Numbered from the stretch's first letter, positions 1 to 8,772 are shown. The stretch: 64,000 nt of DNA from VXYL01 sp965203685 (GCA_965203685.1 OZ241908.1:1860001-1924000); one strand, 5' to 3'. A program made the numbers and translations. The notes: generated by a model from the letters alone, not told the origin.

Positions 1-528
1 CATGACCTGGAAGTCGATGGCCTCGGCGCCTTCAGGCATTTGCCAGGCTGCCTTCCAGTTGTCCGGGTTCTTGCACACAAGGTTCGGGATCGAGTCCGGC
101 CCGGGAACCTGCGCCCAGATGTCGGCGGCCGGATCGGCCTCGTCGTAGACGCCGAACGGCGCGATTAGCACTAGCCGGTTCACAAGCGAACCCGCAATGG
201 CCGCGACCTCGGCGGCGAGCGCACCGCCGACGGAACTGCCGATGAGGTCGACCGGACCCTCGTCGAGGGCCTCGAGCGTTTCCACCGCACGCACGATCCA
301 GTCCAAGTGCGAGTCCAGGTGACGGAAATCGGCCGCACCCGGGAAACCGGGGAGGGAGGGCACGATCACGCGCCGGTTGGCCGCGAGGTCATCGAGAAAC
401 GGGATCCATCGCGGCAGGCCGCCGATCCCGGCAAAGAAAACGGCGGGCGGGCCAACGGCGGTGTCAACACCTGCGTCAAATACGCGAACGGGGTGGTCCC
501 CGACGATCAGGGTTCGTTCAACTGGCAT
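1..528 (-). CDS. Alpha/beta-hydrolase fold protein, C-terminal part outside the window
   Basis: The reading frame starts at an ATG at 528 and is open for 176 codons to the left edge, so the C-terminus is missing. The N-terminal half has the look of an alpha/beta hydrolase: a Gly-rich oxyanion-type loop (FFAGIGG, residues 31-37) and the nucleophile elbow GSSVGG with Ser99. The acid and His of the triad would lie beyond the edge. The start is 3 nt downstream of the stop of the luciferase-like oxidoreductase gene, so the two are probably co-transcribed. Substrate unknown; hydrolases beside luciferase-like monooxygenases often act on their ester or lactone products, but that is inference here. 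Confidence 0.75.
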   Translation of the reverse strand, partial: MPVERTLIVGDHPVRVFDAGVDTAVGPPAVFFAGIGGLPRWIPFLDDLAANRRVIVPSLPGFPGAADFRHLDSHLDWIVRAVETLEALDEGPVDLIGSSVGGALAAEVAAIAGSLVNRLVLIAPFGVYDEADPAADIWAQVPGPDSIPNLVCKNPDNWKAAWQMPEGAEAIDFQVM

Positions 529-531
529 GGG

Positions 532-1824
532 TCAACCCCCGGCTGCCGCGAGGTCGGGGGCGGCCGGCAGATCGCGCGGCACAGCACGCTCCGCCAACGG
601 CTTGGGCCACCAATGGTCTTGCCACTCGTCGTCGAACAGGTCGGTAATCTGCGGCAGCACCTTCTCGGCGTACAGGCGCGTGTTGTACTTCGCGAGTTCC
701 GTGCTCATGTTGCCGAACTGGCACAGCAGCATCAGGTGGCCGACGTTGAGGTTGATGCACACTTCGCGGATGCGCTCGGCCACTTGATCCGGATCACCGG
801 CGATCACGTAGCCGAGATCGAGGATGTCCTTCCACTCCCGGGCCGCTCCCATCGGGCCGGCCTGCTTGGCACCCGCGCCCGCTCTCGACGCTTGCGCTGC
901 CAGCGCGACCTGCGATTGGACCTTGGCGCGGATCGTCGCCTCGGACTGGTATCCCGCCGGCGACGCCCACTTGGGATTGACGTGCAGGCAGCGGCCATAG
1001 AAGTACTCGGCCGGTTCGCGGTAGAGCTCGAGTGCCTCCTGCTCCGTTTCGCCGACGGCGACGAATTGCAGGAACCCGGCGCGGTACGGATTGCGGTCCT
1101 TGCCGAGACGGTCCATCTCGTCCCAGAAACCTTGCATCGTCGCGGCACCTGCCTTGTAGCCGAAGTACGACAGGTAGCTGTAGACGTAGTCCATCTCCGC
1201 GCACCAGCGCCAGGTCTCCACCGAGCCACCACCGGGGATCCATACCGGTGGATGCGGCTGTTGCACGGGCCGGGGCCAGACGTTGACGTAACGCAACTGG
1301 TTGAAGCGGCCGTTGAACGAGAAGGTCTCGGGCTCGGCCCAGGCCTTCATGACGATGTCGTGCGCCTCGTAGTACCGGTCGCGCAGCTTCGACGGGTTCT
1401 GGCCGTAGGCGAAGATGGTGTCCATCGGCGTGCCGACGGGGAAGCCGGCGATCAGTCGACCGCCGGACATGCAGTCGAGCATGGCGAACTCTTCGGCGAC
1501 CCGCGTCGGCGGGTTGTAGAGGGCCAGCGAATTGCCCATCACGCAGATCGCGGGCTTGGTGGTGCGCCGCGTGAGCGTCGATGCGATCAGGTTCGGCGAT
1601 GGCATGAGCCCGTAGCCGTTCTGGTGGTGCTCGTTGCAGCACACGCCGTCGAAGCCGGACTCGCCAGCGAATTCAAGCTCGTCGAGATACTCGTTGTAGT
1701 GCTCGTGGACACGCTTCGCGTCGAGCAACCCGCTGTCGATGTCGACCCATACGGACGGGTGTTCATCGCGGAAATCGTCCGGCAGGTCCTTGTAGGGCAT
1801 GAGGTGAAACCAGAGGTTCTTCAA
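532..1824 (-). CDS. Luciferase-like (LLM class) flavin-dependent oxidoreductase
   Basis: A 430-residue protein of the bacterial luciferase-like TIM-barrel family, which uses reduced flavin (FMNH2 or F420H2) for mono-oxygenation or hydride transfer. Typical family features are the N-terminal strand with EHHQNGYGLMPSP, the segment MSGGRLIAGFPVG, and late barrel segments around residues 220-290. The start is a TTG at 1824: no ATG gives a complete first strand, and AAGGAG lies about ten nt upstream of the TTG. The alpha/beta-hydrolase gene follows after 3 nt. The length (about 430) is on the long side for the family. Substrate cannot be read from the sequence; role in catabolism of an exogenous compound is inference. 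Confidence 0.85.
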   Translation of the reverse strand: MKNLWFHLMPYKDLPDDFRDEHPSVWVDIDSGLLDAKRVHEHYNEYLDELEFAGESGFDGVCCNEHHQNGYGLMPSPNLIASTLTRRTTKPAICVMGNSLALYNPPTRVAEEFAMLDCMSGGRLIAGFPVGTPMDTIFAYGQNPSKLRDRYYEAHDIVMKAWAEPETFSFNGRFNQLRYVNVWPRPVQQPHPPVWIPGGGSVETWRWCAEMDYVYSYLSYFGYKAGAATMQGFWDEMDRLGKDRNPYRAGFLQFVAVGETEQEALELYREPAEYFYGRCLHVNPKWASPAGYQSEATIRAKVQSQVALAAQASRAGAGAKQAGPMGAAREWKDILDLGYVIAGDPDQVAERIREVCINLNVGHLMLLCQFGNMSTELAKYNTRLYAEKVLPQITDLFDDEWQDHWWPKPLAERAVPRDLPAAPDLAAAGG

Positions 1825-1920
1825 CGGTGTCAGCTCCTTCGGGCCACGGGAAAAGAGCGCGTGATACTAACGCACCGCTTGGGTGGTCGCCTCGCCCAAA
1901 GGAGCCTCTCTGGCGGCAGG

Positions 1921-1926
1921 TATACT
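1921..1926 (+). promoter_or_regulatory. Candidate -10 element TATACT
   Basis: TATACT 35 nt before the GTG start of the phytanoyl-dioxygenase-like gene. I see no good -35 hexamer 16-18 nt upstream. Similar hexamers followed by GC-rich sequence precede several other genes in this window, which is the main reason to list it. Confidence 0.3.
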
Positions 1927-1960
1927 GGGCGATTCGTCAATCGAATCCGCCCCAAATGGA

Positions 1961-3178
1961 GTGACCGTGACAAGCCTCAAGCGTTCCGGGGAGTTCAATC
2001 CGACCATCGTCGCAGTCGACAAGCCCTCTCATCACTACAGCTACCTAAATGCGCCGAACGGCGATTGGCTTGCCACGAGTGACGGCACAGCCCTGCACGT
2101 GCAGGGCCATGTCGACGACGCAGCCATCTGGGACGTGCGTGACGGCGGCTTTGTGCACGCGGTGACCGGGGTGCAACTCGAGGCAACCGGTCCGGACGGC
2201 GGCGCGCGTCGGTTGCGCCTGGCTGGCAACGAGGTTGGCGCGGACGGCCAACCGGGCGACGGGGCTGACTTCACGGTCGAGCATGGCCCGGAAAAGCTCC
2301 CGTCGGAATACTTGGCCGTCCTCAAGGACAAGGGCTGGGTATCCCTGACCTGCATCCTGTCGCCGTCGGTCGTGGATGGACTGCAGCAGGTGGGATGCGT
2401 CGATGCGTACGAGGACAGAAGGCCGGTCAGGCGTACGCCACTCGCCCAGCATCCGGCGGTCGCCAAGGCGACGGTCGAGCCCGTTTCGCTGTGGTTGACG
2501 CGTCAATACATGGGCACGGACGACATTCGGCTCGGCCATTCGCCCGGTGTCTCGGCGTTGACGAAGGACGACGGCGAGCGGGAAGTGCAGGGCTGGCACA
2601 ACGACTTCCCCTATCTCTGGGGAACCGGTGACCGGATTCCGGCACCGTCCGGGGACTTGGTCCTCGGCATGCAGCGGAACACGTGCGTCTCGGACTTCCG
2701 GAAGGACAACGGGGCCACGGTGTTCAAGCTCGGCAGCCACGCCTCGAACGTCCCGCCGCCGGAGGAGTGGGGGCGGTCCACGCAAACCTACCGGCGCGGC
2801 AGCCGTGCCAAGTACGGGTTGCCCTATGGCGGCCCGGACGCGGACGTCATCGAGGCTCCGGCGGGGACGATCGTCCTGTATGACGCACGCACCTGGCACC
2901 GGGCTGGCATGAACCTCACACCGCGCAAACGCGGTGCGATGATCCAGGCGATCGTGCCCGGCTTCATCATGCCGTTCATGGACACCAGCGCGACCTTCAA
3001 GGCGTTCCTCGCGAGCGATGCCTGCAAGGACATCAGCGACCGCGAACGCAAGGAGGTCGACAAGCTCATGGTGCACAAGATCAGGGGGCCGGGCGGCCTG
3101 TTCGCCATTACCGTCGACGATGAGTTGACGGCCCGGGCGCGCGCCCAGCAAGAGGCCGAGGCGGCGTCCGTCTACTGA
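1961..3178 (+). CDS. Phytanoyl-CoA dioxygenase (PhyH) family Fe(II)/2-oxoglutarate oxygenase
   Basis: A 405-residue protein with the PhyH-type jelly-roll iron site: HxD at H213/D215 (in GWHNDFPYL) and the distal His at H313 (in TWHRAG). The family hydroxylates substrates using Fe(II), O2 and 2-oxoglutarate; most bacterial members are uncharacterised. I chose the GTG at 1961 rather than the open upstream region, because the extra N-terminal residues there look non-coding; a second GTG lies two codons further on. The N-terminal 120 residues are an extra segment not typical of a minimal PhyH domain. The end overlaps the convergent phoR gene by 7 nt. Substrate unknown. Confidence 0.75.
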   Translation: MTVTSLKRSGEFNPTIVAVDKPSHHYSYLNAPNGDWLATSDGTALHVQGHVDDAAIWDVRDGGFVHAVTGVQLEATGPDGGARRLRLAGNEVGADGQPGDGADFTVEHGPEKLPSEYLAVLKDKGWVSLTCILSPSVVDGLQQVGCVDAYEDRRPVRRTPLAQHPAVAKATVEPVSLWLTRQYMGTDDIRLGHSPGVSALTKDDGEREVQGWHNDFPYLWGTGDRIPAPSGDLVLGMQRNTCVSDFRKDNGATVFKLGSHASNVPPPEEWGRSTQTYRRGSRAKYGLPYGGPDADVIEAPAGTIVLYDARTWHRAGMNLTPRKRGAMIQAIVPGFIMPFMDTSATFKAFLASDACKDISDRERKEVDKLMVHKIRGPGGLFAITVDDELTARARAQQEAEAASVY

Positions 3179-4527
3179 CCTTCTTCGGCTGGCTCCGCCT
3201 GCCGAGGTGCTTCGGCGAACGCCGGCAGGTCGAAACAGAATAGGCTGCCTTCGCCGACTTTGCTGCGCACTTCAAGCTGCGTGCGGTGGCGGCGCAGGAT
3301 GTGCTTGACGATCGCCAGGCCGAGGCCTGTCCCGCCACGCACGCGGCTCTTGGCGAGGTCGACGCGAAAGAACCGTTCGGTCAGCCGCGAGATGTGCTCC
3401 GGGGGGATCCCAAGGCCGTTGTCCTCCACCTCGAATCGTGGCCCGGCATCGCCGGCTCGCCAGCGCACGGCCACGCGGCCGCCGTCGGGGCTGTAGCGGA
3501 TTGCGTTGGTGATCAGGTTGAAGAAGGCGCTGTAGAGTTCGCTGCCTACGCCGTGGGCGACGACGTCCGGGTCGGCGTCGAGCACGATGTCGTGGGCCGG
3601 TGTCGCCAACTGCCGGGCCTCGTCGACGACCGACTTCAGCATCGCCTGGCCGTTCACCGGTTCCACGTCGGCCGGGCCGGGCATCGGCGACGACTCCAGC
3701 CTTGTGAGCGTCAGCAGGTCGTCCACCAGCGCCTTCATCCGGTCCACGGGCGCCCGCAGCCGGTCGAGCAGGCGGCGCAGCGTGGCCGGATCGATATCGT
3801 CGTCTTCGAGGGTCTCGAGGTAGCCGATGACCACGGTGAGCGGCGTGCGCAGTTCGTGGGACACGTTGGCGATGAAGTCCTGGCGCATGGTGAGCAGCCG
3901 GTCGAGCGTCGTGACGTCCCGGATCAGCGCGATCGAGCGGACGTCGTCGACAGGGATGTGACGCAGTTCCAGGCGGCGCACTTCGTCGACGGGGGAGGGG
4001 AGTTCGACGATGCCGTCCTCCACCTCGCCGCGGATCAAGGCGCCGACGGACGGGTCGCGCAGGAGATCGGTGATGTGGCGTCGGCGATCGCGATGGCCGA
4101 TACCGAGCAGGGAACGCGCGCCGGAGTTCAGGGCATCGATGGCGCCGTCGCGCTGCAGCACCAACCAGCCGTCCGGCATCGAGTCGAGGGTGTCCTGCAG
4201 CCAACGCAGTTCGGAAACCAGTCGACGTGTCCGTTGCCGAGCGCGGTGGACGGACGTATGCAGGCGGATGGCGGCACCGGTCCAGAACAGGCCCGTGGTC
4301 GGCGGCGTCGGCAACGCCGACGCACACCAGCGACGGAACCGCCAGGCCGGGGCGAGACCGCTCGCGAGCCACACGGCCAATGCTGCTGCGATGCCCCAGG
4401 GGACGGCTGTGAAGGCGCCGATGACGACCCCGGCGGCGACGCTGACCGCGGCGCGGGCTATGTCGACACCCGCGGCGCGTCGGGTTGGCGCGCGCTGGTC
4501 TGTGGACGTGCGAACAGGCGTTGCCAT
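3172..4527 (-). CDS. phoR: Phosphate regulon sensor histidine kinase PhoR
   Basis: A 451-residue membrane histidine kinase. Two hydrophobic helices near residues 23-60 anchor it; then follow a coiled linker, a PAS domain (about residues 105-200), the HisKA helix with FIANVSHELRTPL (phospho-accepting His in SHELR) and a HATPase domain with the N box (FNLITNAIRYS) and G boxes (DNGLGIP, GGTGLGLAIVKH). This architecture and the upstream PhoB gene fit PhoR, which phosphorylates PhoB when phosphate is scarce and takes its signal through the Pst/PhoU system (not in this window). phoB lies 85 nt upstream on the same strand. The 3' end overlaps the convergent dioxygenase gene by 7 nt. Confidence 0.88.
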   Translation of the reverse strand: MATPVRTSTDQRAPTRRAAGVDIARAAVSVAAGVVIGAFTAVPWGIAAALAVWLASGLAPAWRFRRWCASALPTPPTTGLFWTGAAIRLHTSVHRARQRTRRLVSELRWLQDTLDSMPDGWLVLQRDGAIDALNSGARSLLGIGHRDRRRHITDLLRDPSVGALIRGEVEDGIVELPSPVDEVRRLELRHIPVDDVRSIALIRDVTTLDRLLTMRQDFIANVSHELRTPLTVVIGYLETLEDDDIDPATLRRLLDRLRAPVDRMKALVDDLLTLTRLESSPMPGPADVEPVNGQAMLKSVVDEARQLATPAHDIVLDADPDVVAHGVGSELYSAFFNLITNAIRYSPDGGRVAVRWRAGDAGPRFEVEDNGLGIPPEHISRLTERFFRVDLAKSRVRGGTGLGLAIVKHILRRHRTQLEVRSKVGEGSLFCFDLPAFAEAPRQAEPAEEGQ

Positions 4528-4612
4528 TGCCGAGAGTCGCCGTGGTGGCTGGGGTACTAGGAGTGCAGTCTACCCCTACGGCGTCGGTTTGCCGGGATGG
4601 CGGACGCGAACC

Positions 4613-5314
4613 CTACGTCGTGGCCGCCTCGGGTTCTGTCAGGCGGTAGCCGACGCCGCGCACGGTCTGAACGGCTTTGTCCATGCCGAACGGGGTCAAC
4701 GCCTTGCGCAGCCGCAGGACGTGCACGTCGACCGTGCGCTCCTCGACGTAGACGTTGCGACCCCAGACGCGGTCCAGGAGCTGCGTGCGGTCGAAGGCAC
4801 GGTTCGGGTGGCGCATCAACAATTCGAGCAGTCGAAACTCCGTCGGGCCGACATGGACGCGGTCGTCGCCGACGCGGATGTGGTGGCCGCGGGTATCGAG
4901 TGTCAACGGGCCCAACGCGAGGACACCGTCCTCCGGGTTGCCGCTGCGGCGCAGCAGCGCGCGGATCCGCGCAATCAGTTCACGGGGCGAGAACGGCTTG
5001 GTCACGTAGTCGTCGATGCCGGCGTCGAAGCTCTTCAGCTTGTCGGATTCTTCACCGCGGGCCGTGAGCATCAGGAGCGGCAGCTCGGTCGTCAGCGGGT
5101 CTCGACGCAGCCGTCGAGCCAACTCGATCCCGGTCATGCCGGGCAGCATCCAATCGATGATCACGAGGCTTGGGAGCGGGCCGTCGAGGAGGTCCAGAGC
5201 CTGTTCCGCGGACTCCGCAGTTTGCACGTCGAGACCGGCACGCTCGAACGCGAAACTGAGCATTTCGCGTATATCTGTCTCGTCCTCGACCAGGAGAATG
5301 CGGTTAGCAGCCAT
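4613..5314 (-). CDS. phoB: Phosphate regulon response regulator PhoB
   Basis: An OmpR/PhoB-family regulator of 233 residues: receiver domain starting ILLVEDETDIREML, phospho-acceptor Asp in LVIIDWMLPG, conserved Lys in YVTKPFSPREL, then a winged-helix DNA-binding domain ending EERTVDVHVLRLRKAL and VRGVGYRL, which is close to the PhoB signature. The start chosen is the ATG giving MAANRILLVEDE; AAGGA lies about 11 nt upstream. An ATG four codons earlier (5326) is possible. It should bind Pho boxes and activate phosphate-starvation genes. A candidate Pho box lies about 50 nt upstream of its own start, suggesting autoregulation. Confidence 0.88.
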   Translation of the reverse strand: MAANRILLVEDETDIREMLSFAFERAGLDVQTAESAEQALDLLDGPLPSLVIIDWMLPGMTGIELARRLRRDPLTTELPLLMLTARGEESDKLKSFDAGIDDYVTKPFSPRELIARIRALLRRSGNPEDGVLALGPLTLDTRGHHIRVGDDRVHVGPTEFRLLELLMRHPNRAFDRTQLLDRVWGRNVYVEERTVDVHVLRLRKALTPFGMDKAVQTVRGVGYRLTEPEAATT

Positions 5315-5362
5315 CGGCGCGATCATCCTTGTCCAACCTCGCGGCAACCGTAGGTGTGGATT

Positions 5363-5380
5363 ATGACAGTTTGATGATCA
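5363..5380 (-). promoter_or_regulatory. Candidate Pho box upstream of phoB
   Basis: Read on the minus strand, CTGTCAT (5369-5363) is an exact match to the PhoB half-site, and TGATCAT (5380-5374) lies exactly 11 nt upstream of it, matching 4 of 7 positions. The 11-nt repeat spacing is that of a Pho box. The site is about 50 nt before the phoB start, as expected for autoregulation. Confidence 0.45.
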
Positions 5381-5412
5381 ACCGGGAGTGGGCTTAACTT
5401 GCACATTCGTAC

Positions 5413-5433
5413 GTGAACGCGTTCACAGTGAAC
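5413..5433. promoter_or_regulatory. Palindromic operator-like site with a third half-site
   Basis: GTGAACGCGTTCAC (5413-5426) is a perfect 14-bp palindrome, followed one nt later by another GTGAAC (5428-5433). It lies about 50 nt before the dienelactone hydrolase start, in the gap shared with the divergent phoB gene. It looks like a dimeric repressor or activator site; the protein that would bind it is not evident here. Confidence 0.4.
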
Positions 5434-5476
5434 CGGGCCGCGCAAAAGACGCGGTCGCATGAGGAGGAACTTACGC

Positions 5477-6163
5477 ATGGCTGAGCACAGACAACTACGC
5501 GCCGCGGACGGCTTCGCCTTCGACGTCTACGAGGCGGCACCAGCCGACCCGAAAGGCGCGGTGGTGGTCATCCAGGAGATCTTCGGCGTCAATGCCCACA
5601 TCCGGGAAGTCGCCGACGGTTACGCCGCCGACGGTTACGCCGCCTTGGCACCGGCGTTGTTCGACCGCGTGGAGCGCGGCGTGGAACTCGGCTACGACGC
5701 CGACGGCATGGGGCGCGGCCGCGACCTCGCGTTCAACGGTCTCGCCCAGGAGGATGCCTTGCGCGACCTCCAGGCCACGGTGGAGGAGGCAGGCAAGTAC
5801 GGGCCGGTCGGGGTCGTCGGCTACTGCTACGGCGGCTTGATGGCCTGGCTCGCCGCCTGCGAACTCGACGGCATCGCCTGTGCGTCGGCCTACTACGGCG
5901 GCGGTATCGCCGGCACGCTCGAGCGTGCGCCCGGCGAGGCGCGGCGTCCGAAGTGCCCCATGGTGATGCACTTCGGGGCGCTCGACGCGCACATCCCGTT
6001 GTCGGACGTGGACCAGGTCAAGGCCGCCCTGCCGGAGGTCCCGGTGCACGTCTACGACGCCGACCACGGCTTCAACTGCGACCACCGGGGCAGCTATGAC
6101 GCCGAGTCGGCAGCCTTGGCGCGACAGCGCACGCTCGCGCTCTTCGCTACGCACTTGGGGTGA
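5477..6163 (+). CDS. Dienelactone hydrolase family protein
   Basis: A 228-residue alpha/beta hydrolase of the dienelactone hydrolase family, which opens lactone rings such as 4-carboxymethylenebut-2-en-4-olide in aromatic degradation. The family triad is visible: nucleophile Cys117 in GYCYGG, Asp170 in LDAHIP, His197 in DHGFNC. The length is normal. I start at the ATG at 5477 because GAGGAGG lies just upstream; an in-frame ATG at 5459 overlaps that ribosome-binding site. The protein lacks a signal peptide, so it is cytoplasmic. No aromatic-degradation genes are adjacent, so the real substrate is open. Confidence 0.85.
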   Translation: MAEHRQLRAADGFAFDVYEAAPADPKGAVVVIQEIFGVNAHIREVADGYAADGYAALAPALFDRVERGVELGYDADGMGRGRDLAFNGLAQEDALRDLQATVEEAGKYGPVGVVGYCYGGLMAWLAACELDGIACASAYYGGGIAGTLERAPGEARRPKCPMVMHFGALDAHIPLSDVDQVKAALPEVPVHVYDADHGFNCDHRGSYDAESAALARQRTLALFATHLG

Positions 6164-6511
6164 TTTGGCCGGGGTGGGGCAAGGTCCACGGCGTTAAGAA
6201 TTTCTGTGTTGACAACGCCCAAATCGTTGTTGATGCTTCGGCCCACTGAACGGAGGCGGGGAGTCCTAAAGCATCGCACGCCCTTAGGTTTGTGCCGGAG
6301 AGCATCCGGCCATGCCGCTTAAGGGGCTCGATGTGGCGCGATCGGCTGGAACGGCACCGAATTAGAAACAAAACGCCTTATACGGTGCCGTACGGTCATC
6401 GGTCGGGGTGGGTCAAGTGCAGCAACGTTGTTCGCCAGGGAGTCATTCGACACGAGCGCCTCTATCACGGCCGCACTTGGTTCGCTAACTTAATGAGTCA
6501 GTAGGAAGGCT
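6164..6511. other. Long AT-richer intergenic region before the TonB operon
   Basis: This 348-bp stretch has no convincing gene and is visibly less GC-rich than its surroundings. A candidate sigma70 promoter is TTGACA at 6209-6214 with GATGCT at 6232-6237 after a 17-nt spacer; it points towards the TonB operon. A 70-codon open frame at 6292-6504 has no ribosome-binding site or recognisable sequence and I treat it as chance. I looked for a Fur box because the operon is likely iron-linked, but saw no convincing one. Confidence 0.4.
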
Positions 6512-7291
6512 ATGGAAAACTGCTCAACGAAGAGGCTCCCGGGTCTCAAACCCATCGCCGTGGTCGGCATCGCGAGCGTGCTCGCTGTCGGCGTCGGTGC
6601 CACGACGTTGCCCGACATCTTCGCGGTCGCGGAGCGGATCAACGCGCAGGCGAAGGATTCGCAGGCCAAGGTCGACGCGCTCACGGAGGAGACGCGCGAG
6701 TTGTACGACGAGTACAAGACCACGCTCAAGGAGATCGAGGGGTTGCGCGTCTACAACCGCCAACTCGAGCGTCAGATCGACGGCCAGGAACAGGAGATGG
6801 CCGAGATCGCTGGCAACATGGACAAGATCACCGATGTCCAGCGCCAGGTGACGCCGCTGATGGAGCGCATGCTCGTCGGCATCGAGCAGTTCATCGAGAA
6901 CGACCTGCCGTTCCGGCCCGACGAGCGCCAGGAGCGGGTCGACCGTTTGCGTGAGATTCTCGACCGGCCGGACGTCGCCGTCTCGGAGCAGTTCAGCCAG
7001 GTGCTGAGCGCCTTCCAGATCGAAAACGACTACGGCCGTGCGATGGATGCCTACAGCGGCAAGATCATGGTGGAAGGGACCGAGCGCGTCGCCGACATCC
7101 TCCACATCGGCCGCATCTCCTTGGTCTACCAGACCAGTGACGGTCAGGAAACCGGCTACTGGAATGAGCAAGCCGGTCAATGGGAAATCCTCGACGACAG
7201 CTACCAAGCGTCTGTCCGCAAGGGGATCCGCATGGCGCGGGGGCAGGCGAGTCTCGACCTGCTGCCTGTACCGCTTCGGGTGGAGGACTAA
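6512..7291 (+). CDS. DUF3450 family protein, periplasmic partner of a TonB system
   Basis: A 259-residue protein with an N-terminal hydrophobic segment (residues 14-32) that looks like a signal peptide or anchor, then a long coiled coil (about residues 35-110, rich in Glu, Lys and Gln), and a C-terminal globular part ending at the DUF3450 pattern YQTSDGQETGYW. The family is found as the first gene of TtpC-ExbB-ExbD-TonB operons, as here, where the next gene starts 2 nt after its stop. It probably sits in the periplasm and assists the energy-transducing complex; the molecular role is not established. AGGAAGG immediately precedes the start. Confidence 0.8.
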   Translation: MENCSTKRLPGLKPIAVVGIASVLAVGVGATTLPDIFAVAERINAQAKDSQAKVDALTEETRELYDEYKTTLKEIEGLRVYNRQLERQIDGQEQEMAEIAGNMDKITDVQRQVTPLMERMLVGIEQFIENDLPFRPDERQERVDRLREILDRPDVAVSEQFSQVLSAFQIENDYGRAMDAYSGKIMVEGTERVADILHIGRISLVYQTSDGQETGYWNEQAGQWEILDDSYQASVRKGIRMARGQASLDLLPVPLRVED

Positions 7292-7293
7292 AC

Positions 7294-8772
7294 ATGAACA
7301 CGACGATGAGAACCGGTCTCAAGACCTGCTTGGCGGGGATCGTTGCGGTCGCTGCAGCCGTTGCGATTCAGGCACAGGAGGAAGGTGGCGTCGACGATCT
7401 CGAGGTCGTCGAGGTCAACACCCTTGACGAACTCCTGCAGAACGTTGAAGAGCGCCGCGTGGTCGAGAGCCAGGAACACCTGCGTCGCGAGGCCGAGTTC
7501 CAGGCGCGCAAGGACCAGCAGGCGCGAATGCTGGCGGATGCCCAGGCGGAAAAGCGCGCGCAGGAACGCCGTAGTGAACGCCTGGAGACGACGTTCGAGG
7601 AGAACGAGATCCGCATCGGCCAGATGCAGGAGCAGTACGACAAGCGTCTGGGCAGTCTGCGTGAACTGTTCGGCGTCCTGCAGCAGGTGTCCGGAGACAC
7701 GCGGGCCAAGTTCCAGGACTCCCTGGTCAGCGCACAGATGCCGAACCGGGGCGACTGGTTGAACCAGTTCGCGGCCAAGATGGGCAAGGCGACACAGCTT
7801 GCGACCATCGACGAGATGGAGCAGTTGTGGTTCCTGTTGCAGCAGGAAATGACCGAGTCCGGTCGCGTGACGCGGTTCACGGGGACGGTCAATATGCTCG
7901 ACGGTCGCCAAGTGGAAACCGACATGGTCCGCGTTGGCGCGTTTGCCATTATCGGTGCCGACGGCTACATCAACTACGACTTCAACCTCTCGTCGCTGGT
8001 CGAACTCGGTCGCCAGCCGGAGGCGCAGTACGCGGGCACCGCCGAGAACCTGTTCGAGGAGGCGGATGGTGAGTTGGTGGCCTTCGCCGTGGATCCGACG
8101 CGGGGCTCCCTGATTGGGCTGCTGATCCAGAAGGCGACGCTCGGCGAGATGGTCGGCACACCGTTCGGAGGCTTCACCAAGGGTCAGTGCTACCTGCCGT
8201 TCTGTGACGGCCAAGGCGATTATCCGGGTTCCATCATCATCCTGGTCGGCATCATCGGTGTCCTGATGGCCATCGAGCGGCTGATCGCGCTCACGATCGT
8301 CGGTGCCAAGGTCACGCGCCAGCGCAACAACCCGGGCGCGCCAAGCGAGGACAACCCGCTCGGCCGCGTCGTCAAGGTCTACGAAGACAACAAGGAAGTG
8401 GACACGGAAACGCTGTCCCTGAAACTTGGCGAGGCCATCCTGACGGAGATGCCAGCGCTCACACGCAGCATCACCATCATCCAAGTGATCTCGATCGTCG
8501 CACCGTTGATGGGACTCCTCGGTACGGTGATCGGCATGATCGAGACCTTCCAGTCGATCACGCTGTTCGGCGCGGGCGATCCTAAGACCATGGCCAGCGG
8601 CATCTCGACGGCGCTGATGACGACGGTCCTCGGCTTGTGCGTGGCCATTCCGACCACGCTGCTGCACGCGATCGTGAACCAGCGCAGTCGATCCATCATC
8701 CACGTGCTCGAGGAGCAGTCCGAGGGCATCGTCGCGATGCACGCGGAGGAGTCCGGCAGGCCGCTCGACTAG
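7294..8772 (+). CDS. ttpC: TtpC-like MotA/TolQ/ExbB proton channel family protein
   Basis: A 492-residue protein: signal peptide (residues 1-25, ending AIQAQ), a periplasmic coiled coil of about 110 residues, a periplasmic domain, then a membrane helix (IIILVGIIGVLMAIERL) and a C-terminal MotA/TolQ/ExbB domain with two more helices and the motif LMGLLGTVIGMIETF. This is the layout of TtpC, which Vibrio TonB2 systems need in addition to ExbB2/ExbD2/TonB2. The start at 7294 gives a clean signal peptide; TGGAGGAC lies just upstream. It should form a larger energised complex linking inner-membrane proton flow to the outer membrane. A strong hairpin follows its stop. Confidence 0.85.
   Translation: MNTTMRTGLKTCLAGIVAVAAAVAIQAQEEGGVDDLEVVEVNTLDELLQNVEERRVVESQEHLRREAEFQARKDQQARMLADAQAEKRAQERRSERLETTFEENEIRIGQMQEQYDKRLGSLRELFGVLQQVSGDTRAKFQDSLVSAQMPNRGDWLNQFAAKMGKATQLATIDEMEQLWFLLQQEMTESGRVTRFTGTVNMLDGRQVETDMVRVGAFAIIGADGYINYDFNLSSLVELGRQPEAQYAGTAENLFEEADGELVAFAVDPTRGSLIGLLIQKATLGEMVGTPFGGFTKGQCYLPFCDGQGDYPGSIIILVGIIGVLMAIERLIALTIVGAKVTRQRNNPGAPSEDNPLGRVVKVYEDNKEVDTETLSLKLGEAILTEMPALTRSITIIQVISIVAPLMGLLGTVIGMIETFQSITLFGAGDPKTMASGISTALMTTVLGLCVAIPTTLLHAIVNQRSRSIIHVLEEQSEGIVAMHAEESGRPLD

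Noticed and set aside
307..2082. 591-codon open frame on the plus strand opposite the luciferase-like gene
   Set aside because: Its translation is Arg/Val/His-rich without any family pattern, and the minus-strand gene in the same place has clear motifs. High GC creates long antisense frames.
5612..5645. Short tandem repeat (GACGGTTACGCCGCC twice)
   Set aside because: It lies inside the dienelactone hydrolase gene and encodes ADGYAADGYA in a helix; a small in-frame duplication at most.
6292..6504. 70-codon frame in the gap before the TonB operon
   Set aside because: No ribosome-binding site, no recognisable sequence, rich in Arg and Trp as expected for chance frames.
6164..6511. Possible Fur box before the TonB operon
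   Set aside because: No stretch fits the 19-bp GATAATGATAATCATTATC-type pattern well enough to report.
7288..8742. 484-codon antisense frame under the ttpC-like gene
   Set aside because: The translation has no recognisable domain; the sense strand encodes an intact MotA/TolQ/ExbB domain.
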